Shown: positions 55,923-64,000 of the stretch, piece by piece | Numbering within the stretch: the stretch's first letter is position 1 | Layout of the letters: the number at the start of each line of letters is the position of its first letter | Assembly: GCF_000715075.1 (NCBI RefSeq) | Contig: NC_134082.1 | Span: 142,650,948-142,714,947 of the forward strand | From: Nicotiana tabacum | Lineage: Eukaryota > Streptophyta > Magnoliopsida > Solanales > Solanaceae | Direction of reading: 5' to 3' | DNA length: 64,000 nt | Program-made: the position numbers and the translations under genes | Notes under the pieces: generated by a model | The model's database searches: none | Told to the model about the DNA's origin: nothing | Seen by the model: the letters and a program-made list of their open reading frames with translations, nothing else

Positions 55923-57956
55923 ATGAGCATAGGTCCGAGTTTGCCGGTAACAGTTAGAAGCAAAATCCCCCTGGAAGTGCGATTATGGTGGGAGGATTTG
56001 GAAAAGTCAGAGCAAGACAAGGTCAAACTGCACCTGGGAGGTTTGGTTGATTTGTTGAACGTCAGGCCTCGGTGCGACATCATAAAGGCTTTGGTTACAT
56101 TTTGGGATCTGGCCCACAACGTGTTCCGTTTCTCGAATTTTGAACTCACCCCAACCTTAGAAGAAATGGCGGGTTACATGGACGTCACTGAAGGTTTGAG
56201 ACACAAATACCTGATCGCTCCAAGAGCTGTGAATTCACACAAATTCATGGATCTGTTGAAGATAAGCAAGGGAGTCCCGTACGCTAAACTGGATAGAGGT
56301 TTTTCTACCCTACAATTCATATACCAGAGATACGGGAGCATAGGAGGATTTAATGATCCAGAAAGCGGTATTTGCAGCAAGGGAAATCTGGTAAAATGGA
56401 ATGAGCATAGGCGGTTCGCTTTTATGGTGGCATTTTTGGGCCTTGTGGTATTTCCCCGAAAAGATAGAAATATCGACCTGAAAGTGGCTGGAATCGTCAA
56501 AATCCTGGTTACCAACGATAAAAGCATCCTTGCTCCTATGATAATGTCAGAAATATACCGAGCCCTCACGGCTTGTAAGGCCGGAGCAGACTTCTTCGAG
56601 GGGTGCAACTTGTTGTTACAGATGTGGATGATCGAACACTTGTGTCGCCATCCTCAGTATATGCGCTACATGTCTACAAATGGGGGCTGCATCGAGGGTT
56701 ATAACCTAAGGGTTTCAGGTTTCCGATCACCGGGAGGGTTTGAAGAATGGATATCCTATCTCCGGGTCATCACTGCAGACCAAATAAACTGGACTTTGGG
56801 TTGGCTTTCTGTGGAAGAAATCATCTACATGCCCGCCACTGGTCCTCACTTCCTCTTGATGGGACTCAGAGGTATTCAACCTTATGCCCCTTACAGGGTG
56901 ATGAGACAGTTAGGAAGATGTCAAGTCCTACACCCGGACGAAGATCTCAGCACTTATGCAGTCGAGGTCGACAGTGACGACCAATTTCCTGAAAAGAAAG
57001 TTCGTTGCATATGGAGTGAATGCCAGTACTTGACGGCAAATACCCGGGTAGGTGATGTGTCTAGGGGTGAAGTCTCGCCGGCCTATCTCACTTGGCATAA
57101 CAAGAAGAACGTTGTGAAACGGCCAACCAAACGGCCTCACCTCCAAGATTTTGTTGAGTCATCGCAAGAACAATGGGACTGGCTCGCAAAAGAGGAAGGT
57201 TACCTGGTTGAAATCAGGAAGCTGAAGCGACAAGTTGAAAGGATTGTATTCGAAAACAACGTGCAAGTCGCCCAAGAGCAGGCTGAAAAAGACAAGCTAG
57301 CCCAAGAGAACCAAACCCTGAAGGCCCGCCTTCGCCAAGCCAGTAAGAATAACATCGACCGACAGAAGCGTTGCTCCGACGAAAGATTGATAGCTAGTTT
57401 GAGAAATCAGGTCATCCAGAGCCAAGAAGAATTAGACCAATCAGAGGCTTGCATAGCAAGGATGAGGGTCAAATGGGCAGAAGGTATAATGGCCCGGAGG
57501 AAGCGCCTACAGCAAGTCATGAGGAATTGTGAACTGAGCGTCAAAGCAGCAAAGGAAACAAATTCCGCTCTACAAGAGCGGATTTTCAAGCAAACACAAG
57601 ATGCCCAAGCCGACAGGAGACGCTATTACAATGCAATGACAAGGATGGAAAGGCAAATGGATATGTTCCAGGATCAGCTCGCCACCAATGCACAAACGCT
57701 AGGATTAAAGAGCCGACAGATAAGGCAGTTGTTCGCAGAAAGGGACAACATTCGAGCAATAATTGACGAAATTGGGCATTACATCTACCTAAAATGTTTG
57801 GCATGCGAGCAAACACCTCGGGAAACCCTCATTGCTTCCATCATGGGCTGCGTCCACCGGATTATGAACGAGTTGAAGAGCTTGCAAAGAGACCTTACAC
57901 CTAGGGCCGCGAAAGGGCCGAAAGATGCCTCGTGGGTCCCTAAGTTGGAAAATTAG
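55923..57956 (+). CDS. Ogre ORF1 protein, intact (677 aa)
   Basis: The extra ORF1 that distinguishes Ogre-type Tat elements; its role is unknown. The frame is uninterrupted from ATG 55923 to TAG 57954-57956. The N-terminal half (about residues 1-400) is globular and resembles the plant retroelement domain often annotated as DUF7745, with VRLWWEDLEKSEQDK, FMVAFLGLVVFPRKDR, FFEGCNLLLQMWMIEHLC and ATGPHFLLMGLRGIQPYAPY. The C-terminal half (about 415-600) is a heptad-rich coiled coil with basic segments, and it ends in a Cys-containing helical region (KCLACEQTP). It could form oligomers or bind Gag or RNA; that is inference. An upstream ATG at 55917 is out of frame. Pseudoknot copies lie 169 bp before it and 188 bp after it. 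The intact state contrasts with the broken gag and pol. Confidence 0.88.
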   Translation: MSIGPSLPVTVRSKIPLEVRLWWEDLEKSEQDKVKLHLGGLVDLLNVRPRCDIIKALVTFWDLAHNVFRFSNFELTPTLEEMAGYMDVTEGLRHKYLIAPRAVNSHKFMDLLKISKGVPYAKLDRGFSTLQFIYQRYGSIGGFNDPESGICSKGNLVKWNEHRRFAFMVAFLGLVVFPRKDRNIDLKVAGIVKILVTNDKSILAPMIMSEIYRALTACKAGADFFEGCNLLLQMWMIEHLCRHPQYMRYMSTNGGCIEGYNLRVSGFRSPGGFEEWISYLRVITADQINWTLGWLSVEEIIYMPATGPHFLLMGLRGIQPYAPYRVMRQLGRCQVLHPDEDLSTYAVEVDSDDQFPEKKVRCIWSECQYLTANTRVGDVSRGEVSPAYLTWHNKKNVVKRPTKRPHLQDFVESSQEQWDWLAKEEGYLVEIRKLKRQVERIVFENNVQVAQEQAEKDKLAQENQTLKARLRQASKNNIDRQKRCSDERLIASLRNQVIQSQEELDQSEACIARMRVKWAEGIMARRKRLQQVMRNCELSVKAAKETNSALQERIFKQTQDAQADRRRYYNAMTRMERQMDMFQDQLATNAQTLGLKSRQIRQLFAERDNIRAIIDEIGHYIYLKCLACEQTPRETLIASIMGCVHRIMNELKSLQRDLTPRAAKGPKDASWVPKLEN

Positions 57957-58500
57957 TTGTTGATCAAGTCCTGGTCGTTTTGTTTGTTGTTTCCCCATAT
58001 GTTGTTTTCTCTTCCTCAAACCAAGTTTAAAATCGTGGAGTCTGTACTGTTGCTATTTTGTTTGAAGCAATGTGTAATAGCAAATTTTGATAATGAAATT
58101 AAGTGACTCCGGAAGAATTTCTATGTGTCATTACTTCGAGGCAGAACTACGCCTGGTCTGATTCACGCGGGGACGTGATACGTAGGCAATCCCCATAAGA
58201 TTCGACCGCTTTTAATAAAGAAAGAAAAGAAAATACAAAATAAAACAAAACACAGGGTTTCCCAAAGCGCTTTAAAAAGGGATGAATGAGCAAACCGGGA
58301 TGACGCATGTTGTTTGAAGCAAAGCATGTAGAAACGGTTAACTGCCTAGGTGCATTGCATCCTCTATGTGTTGTGATCAAATCTGTTAAAATCTAGTGCT
58401 AACAAGGTTTGTTGTTGTCTGATACCAGACAGTTAGTTGTTAAAGAATTCTGGCAACACACTCATACCAAACCAGATCCAAAGGACCGGTAGCAACAAGC
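57957..58500 (+). other. ORF1-gag spacer, element 5
   Basis: About 540 bp without an ORF. It contains pseudoknot copy B at 58144-58207 and aligns with 4477-4896 of element 1. Confidence 0.7.
58144..58207 (+). other. Conserved pseudoknot motif, copy B (ORF1-gag spacer)
   Basis: Helix 1: CTACG (58147-58151) with CGTAG (58181-58185). Helix 2: TCACG (58163-58167) with CGTGA (58174-58178), against TCGTG/CACGA in the orthologous copy A, so two pairs changed on both sides. Helix 3: GGTC (58155-58158) with GACC (58204-58207). Confidence 0.75.
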
Positions 58501-61500
58501 ATGACTACTTCAGAGAATAGTAATGAGGAAGAAAGGCCGATGAGCCAGTTGCTAAAAGAAGCGATGGAAAAGATTGAAAGGATGGGACTAGAGATGAATG
58601 CAATGCAGCTAGCCCTAGCCAAAACACAAAAGAGCCCTGAAACACCGGGACACATGCCAGAATACCCTCACTCCGGCCCTTCCACAAGCCGCCCAAATCC
58701 CCTTTATCATCAAGAAAGAAGCCCTCATGATTCCCAAGCTCCACCACCCCACCAACCTCTCCCAACACCCAATATTCCCATTTTTGTGGGACCTACATCA
58801 GCCCCTTTGCAGAGAACGACCAGTGAGCCATTGTTTCAGGCTCACGATACACAATACTATCCCCCTGAGCCTACATTCCATGCACCCGAGCCTCAAGCTT
58901 ACAATCCACATTTAGAAGTGCCGGCAGAGGTTGAGAAGCCAGTTAAGGCTCCTGAACAGGATGAAGTGTTGAGAAAGTTCAAAAGCCTGGAGCAGTCCTT
59001 CAGGAACTTGCACGGATTGGGCAATCAAATCAGCGTAGCATACAAAGATCTGTGTCCTTTCCCAGACGTCCAACTCCCGGCTGGTTTTAAGATGCCTAAG
59101 TTTGATTTATATGAAGGGCACGGTGATCCCATGGCACATTTGCGGGGATTCTGTAGCAAAATGAGAGGGGCAGGCGGCAAGGATGAGTTGTTGATAGCTT
59201 ATTTCGGCCAAAGTCTGAGCGGATTTGCACTAGAATGGTATACCAGGCAGGATTCCAGCAGGTGGTACACGTGAGATGATCTGGCGCAGGCTTTTGCAGG
59301 TCATTTCCAGTACAATCTCGAGATAGTCCCTGACCTTCTCACATTATTGAGAACTGGGAAGAAACCCGGGGAAAGTTTTCGCGAGTTCGGGTTCCGCTGG
59401 AGAGAACAAGCAGCTAGAGTCGATCCTCCCATGAGAGAGGGAGAGATGGTGGACTATTTCTTGCAAACACTGGATCCAACCTACTTTGGTCACTTGGTGA
59501 CAACTGTTGGAAAATCTTTCAACGAGGTGGTCAAGATAGGGGTCATGATAGAAGAGGGTCTGAGGTCTGACAAAATCTTGAACTATTCGGCACTCAAAGC
59601 CACAACCCAGGCTATTCAAAGCGGCGCGGGAGGTGCGCTGAGAAGAAAGAAAGAAGAGGTTGCCACGATCGAGGCAGGCAGTTGGTCCAGGGGTAGCAGG
59701 CCGCACTACAACCAACCCAGACCTCACAGGTCAGAATACCCATACAACCCACCACAAAATTTCTATCCACCTCGAGAACCACATTGTTCCGTACACCAAG
59801 CCCAAGCATACACTCAGCCTCCGGTCCGCCCACAATGGCGCGCGCCGGCTCCCCAGAACATATATGCACCACCACAAAACACCTACCCTACACCAAGGGC
59901 GTATAGAAACCCTTCAGGGGCAGGCTTTTGGGGAAATCCAGATGCTAAGAATGACAGGTTGCAGAAGCAGAGAACTTTCACGGAGCTGGGAGAAACCTAC
60001 ACCGCTTTGTTCCACAAACTGAGGCAATTGGGTTTGGTTAGTCCTGTCCAGACTCGAGAACCAAATCCCCCACCTCAGAACTTGGATCGATCAATCAGTT
60101 GTGAATACTGTTCAGGGATGCTCGGGCATGATACCGAGAAGTGCTGGAAATTAAGGCATGCCATACAGGATCTTATTGACACCAATAAGATTGAGGTCCA
60201 GACACCGGAGGCTCCTAACATCAACCAAAACCCACTGCCAGCGCACCACGAAACTCACATGATTGAGTTGGTGTGTGAGGGAGGAGAATTGAGAAAACCC
60301 TCACAAACAGTGATGATGATCCAAGCCGCCCCGAAAGAAGTCTCAACCAGTGGAGGAACGAGTGTACAGTCGCAGGGAGAAGGCGTCAAGCCGGTAGTGA
60401 TATTGGGAAAGAGCCCGTCCGCCATAACAAGCAAACCCGAGCCAAGCAAGTTGGTAATACCAGGGATCCCGCCCACACCGACGGTCGTGTTGAAAGGGGT
60501 ATGTAGAGAACGGGTGACCATAAAGCCTGTGGTCCAGCTGCCGATGGTTGACAGCAGGGCTGTGCCTTGGAAATATGAAAAGGCGGTGGTAATGTACAAA
60601 GGAAAACAGGTGGAAGAAGTCAGTTGTGAAGCGCAAGGGCTGACTCGATTAGGTCGATGTTTTTCTCCGATGGAGCTAAGAAAAACCAACCCAGTTGCAA
60701 CCAAGAAACCTGTATCCGAAGAAGAGGTTGAAGAGTTCCTAAGGAAGATGAAAGTACAGGACTATTCTGTGGTCGAACAGCGGAGAAAAACACCGGCCCA
60801 GATCTCACTGTTGTCGTTACTGATCCATTCTGAGGAGCATCATCTGGCCCTGCTAAAGATATTGAACGAAGCTCATGTACCCAGTGAGATTGCTGTAAAC
60901 CACCTGGAAACCATTGCCAACAAGATTTTCGAGGTGAACAGGGTAACATTCTCAGATGATGACCTGCTGGTGGAAGGTACGGAGCATAATAAAGCTCTAT
61001 ACCTAGCTGTCAAATGTGAAGACTCGGTGGTAACTCGAGTATTGGTGGATAACGGCTCAAACGCCAATATTTGCCCACTATCTACCTTGAACCAGTTAAA
61101 GATCGACCATGGAAGGATCCACAAGAACAGTATCTGTGTCCGAGGGTTTGACGGAAACGGAACAGCCACTGTAGGGGATGTTGTACTTGAACTGACCATT
61201 GGCCCAGTCCTGTTTACCATGGAATTCCAGGTGTTAGACGCCACAGTATCTTACAACCTGCTGTTAGGTCGACCATGGATTCATGCAGCCAAAGCGGTGC
61301 CTTCCACCCTACATCAGATGGTGAAGTTCGAGTGGGAAAGACAAGAGGTCATATTACACGGCGAGGATACAACGTGCACCATGGGCGGAACCATTGTACC
61401 TTTCATAGAGACCGCTGATGACAAAGGTCCTTGGGTCTACCAGATTTTCGATACAGGGTCGGCCAACAAAATTTCTGAAGGAGAAATCATCCCGCACCCT

Positions 61501-61955
61501 AGGGTAGCTGCCGCAACAGTCATGATGGTCTCAGAAATGCTGGGTAATGGATTTGTGCCGGGAAAAGGCCTGGGAGTCGAGCTTCAAGGGATTGTCCAAC
61601 CTGTCTCCCTTCCTAAAAATCTGGAAAATTTTGGGTTAGGGTTCAAACCAACCGCATCAGATAGAAAGCAAGCGCGAAAAATGAAGAAGAGGGTCTGGTT
61701 TCTGCCTAAACCAGTGCCACGCCTCTCAAGGTCTTTTGTTAAAGCAAGTGCCAAGGGGTCACCAGTCCCAAAGATTCTAGGACCTTTGATCGGTATAAAT
61801 GAAGACCTGAATCAGAGTTTTGAGAGGCTATTCGCGGATGTCAGTATGGTGGAAGCTGGGGAAGGTTCCAGCAGAACAGAGATACAGTTTGTGGGGCCTG
61901 AGGCCAAGACCAACAATTGGACAGTTACTCCTCTTCCTGTCTGAGGGGAGTCTTG
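58501..61955 (+). pseudogene. gag-pro: Gag-protease polyprotein of Ogre-like element 5, two nonsense codons
   Basis: Encodes capsid, nucleocapsid and protease. One frame runs from ATG 58501 to the intron donor at 61956, broken by TGA at 59272 (Trp codon in element 1) and TGA at 61942 (CGA in element 1). Order: coiled coil (about 18-40), Pro-rich linker, capsid region (about 193-330), Pro/Tyr/Gln-rich linker, zinc knuckle CEYCSGMLGHDTEKC (about 534-548), long linker, aspartic protease with active site VDNGS (Asp near residue 850) and the flap-to-hydrophobic blocks TVGDVVLELTIGPVLF and YNLLLGRPWIH, then a G-patch-like motif (GNGFVPGKGLGVELQGI, about 1016-1032). The protease core is otherwise preserved. 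Apart from the two stops the frame is clean, which implies a young insertion. Confidence 0.88.
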
Positions 61956-62131
61956 GTAGTAGGCTTTGATTTATGTTTTGTGTGTTTTGTTTTGTCCGGA
62001 TTATTCAAGGGTGTAATCCAAATTTTACTTTCGTTTTGTAAAAGTGTGAACCCTTTTATCCCGCAAGTTTAATGAAGTTCTTTTCTTTTGTCCCATTTTA
62101 ATTTTGTTTTGTTCTTTTTCTTTCTGAACAG
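61956..62131 (+). other. Intron between gag-pro and pol, element 5
   Basis: A 176 nt candidate GT-AG intron: donor TG/GTAGTAGG, acceptor TTTCTTTCTGAACAG. The upstream exon ends two bases into a codon and the downstream exon starts at the third base of the pol frame, so splicing would fuse the frames. In the unspliced RNA the frame meets TAG at 61957. An intron at this site is established for Ogre; use in this copy is inferred. Confidence 0.78.
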
Positions 62132-64000
62132 TTCTCTTTTTACTGGTTCTAATGACATGGCATGCACAGCGGATCTTCGACCTAGTCTAATAAATCAATC
62201 TGAAACCGACTCAATGATGCAAGAGGTCGTTTGTGACGATGAATCTGAATGTGACGAAGGGGAAGCCTTCGAAGAGATAAACCGAGAACTGTGCCAATTT
62301 GAAGAGAAACCCAAGCCTAACCTAAATGACACCGAGGCTGTGAATCTAGGAGGCACTGATAACGTCCAAGAGACCAAAATTAGTATCCACATTGAGCCGA
62401 ATGTCAGAGAAGAATTGATCAAAACCCTCATGGAATTCAAAGATGTTTTTGCATGGTCATATGACGATATGCCTGGATTAAGCACCAATTTAGTGGTTCA
62501 CAAATTGCCCACTGACCCGGCATACCCTCCGGTCAAGCAAAAACTAAGGAAATTTAAAACAGAAATGAGTGTAAAGATCAAAGAAGAAGTGATTAAGCAG
62601 TTGCAGGCAAAGGTCATTCGGGTCACTCGGTACCCCGAGTGGTTGGCCAATGTGGTACCAGTCCCAAAGAAGGATGGAAAAATCAGGGTGTGCGTCGACT
62701 ACTGCAACCTCAACAAAGTAAGTCCCAAGGACAATTTTCCATTGCCCAACATCCATATCTTGATCGATAATTGCGCTGGGCGCGAGATCGGATCCTTTGT
62801 GGATTGCTATGCGGGTTATCATCAGATCCTAATGGACGAAGAGGATGCTGAGAAGACAGCGTTTATTACGCCATAGGGAACCTACTGCTATCGGGTAATG
62901 CCATTCGGGTTAAAGAACGCCGGGGCAACGTACATGCGAGCAATGACTGCTGTGTTTCATGACATGATACACAAAGAAATCGAGGTGTACGTCGATGATG
63001 TGATCATCAAATCTTGGCGTCAGGAGGACCATGTAGCAGACCTAAGGAGATTTTTCCAAAGACTCCGGAGGTATGATATCAAGCTTAACCCGGCCAAATG
63101 CGCATTCGGGGTTCCATCAGGAAAGTTGCTAGGATTCATCGTCAGTCGACGGGGGATTGAGTTAGACCCATCCAAAATTGAATCCATCCGAGATTTGCCA
63201 CCGCCAAGGAACAAAACAGAGGTAATGAGTTTGCTGGGTAGACTCAATTACATCAGCAGGTTCATCGCTCAACTCACCGCAACTTGTGAGCCCATATTCC
63301 GGCTGCTGAGAAAGGATGCTGCGGTAGGTTGGACGGCAGAGTGTCAGGAGGCTTTCGACCAAATCAAAGGGTATCTGTCTAATCCACCCGTATTGGTCCC
63401 GCCTAAGCCTGGGAAGCCCTTAATTCTTTACCTGACGGTCTTGGAAAATTCATTTGGTTGTGTACTGGGGCAACATGATGACACAGGAAGGAAAGAGCAG
63501 GCCATCTACTATCTTAGCAAGAAATTCACAGTACATGAGTTCAAGTACACTCAACTCGAGAAAACATATTGCGCCCTAACTTGGGTAGCTCAGAAGTTGA
63601 AACACTACCTGTCTTCGTATACTACTTATCTCATATCCCGCTTGGACCCATTGAAGTATATCTTTCAGAAACCTATGCCCACGGGAAGGTTGGCAAAATG
63701 GCAAATTCTGCTCACAGAGTTTGATACCGTCTATGTAACGAGGACGGCCATGAAAGCCCAGGCGCTGGCAGACCATTTGGCAGAGAATCCCGTTGATGAA
63801 AAATACGAGCCCTTAAGAACGTATTTTCCTGACGAAGAGGTAATGCATACAAATGAGCTGGAATTGCCTGAGGAACCGGGTTGGAAGCTTTTCTTCGATG
63901 GAGCTGCAAACGCGAAAGGGGTTGGAATAGGAGCAGTACTCATTTCTGAAACAGGACGGCATTATCCTGTTACGGCTCAACTACGCTTCTATTGCACCAA
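62132..64000 (+). pseudogene. pol: Pol of element 5 (RT and RNase H, truncated by the window end)
   Basis: Copies RNA to DNA. An acidic N-terminal region (62157-62440) precedes RT: VCVDYCNLNKVSPKDNFPLP, SFVDCYAGYHQILMDEED (motif A), MPFGLKNAGATYMRAM and the catalytic box YVDDV at 62988-63002. A single in-frame TAG at 62874 replaces the Trp expected between the FITP and GTYCYRV blocks; the same frame continues to the window end. A gypsy-type RNase H follows (63420-63760); its first Asp position reads LYLTV, so it is probably inactive. Then the archaeal-type RNase H starts (WKLFFDGAANAKGVGIGAV, about 63889) and runs off the window. Integrase, 3' UTR and 3' LTR lie beyond. Confidence 0.87.

Noticed and set aside
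60255..61244. Reverse-strand frames opposite gag-pro (149, 123 and 109 codons)
   Set aside because: They shadow a real frame with known domains on the + strand and show no family features.

Overview
The window is repeat-dense plant nuclear DNA: at least five LTR retrotransposons, solo or truncated LTRs, a MITE and a Ty1/copia scrap, with no convincing host gene, rRNA or tRNA gene. The families (Tat/Ogre-type Ty3/gypsy with 4.2 kb LTRs and an extra ORF1, a Tat element with an antisense ORF, Del/Tekay-type chromoviruses) and the style of their non-coding repeats suggest a large-genome eudicot, probably Solanaceae (Nicotiana/Solanum type). That assignment is inference from recognised repeats, not from a host gene.

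Layout. (1) 1-14399: an Ogre-like element, + strand, whose 5' LTR starts before the window. It has a broken ORF1, a broken gag, a deleted protease, a retained intron, an RT stub, the last pol codons, a long 3' UTR with an 18-copy ~52 bp tandem array, and a 3' LTR with a 984 bp deletion. It sits inside the 3' LTR of (2), a Tat-type element on the - strand (14400-26455) with decayed gag, protease, RT, RNase H and integrase, an antisense ORF with its own TATA box and introns (15204-17917), and a 1458 bp solo LTR (20246-21703) in its RNase H. (3) 27447-36266: a decayed Del/Tekay-like element on the - strand with ~2.45 kb LTRs. (4) 36267-40331: flank with an inverted repeat, an Ogre-type 3' UTR fragment and a 358 bp Tourist-like MITE. 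(5) 40332-49916: mosaic of chromovirus pieces (5' LTR and PBS, inserted opposite-strand LTR fragment, RNase H remnant, 3' LTR of another family). (6) 49917-50732: copia gag fragment. (7) 50733 to the window end: a second, much better preserved Ogre-like element with 4218 bp 5' LTR, PBS, intact 677-codon ORF1, gag-pro with nonsense codons, a spliceosomal-type intron in phase with pol, and RT/RNase H running off the window.

The Ogre parts suggest this working order: LTR promoter, tRNA-primed RNA, ORF1 (unknown role, coiled coil), Gag-protease from unspliced RNA, and Pol after removal of the 176-184 nt intron.

The most notable unexplained signal is a ~60-70 nt motif present five times in non-coding spacers of the two Ogre-like elements. 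It has three helices, two of them crossing (a pseudoknot), and the copies show compensatory base changes in every helix. It lies between LTR and ORF1, between ORF1 and gag, after pol, and before the 3' LTR. A second signal is a TCCCCAGCAG word scattered about ten times in the 3' UTR, complementary to part of the element's own primer binding site.
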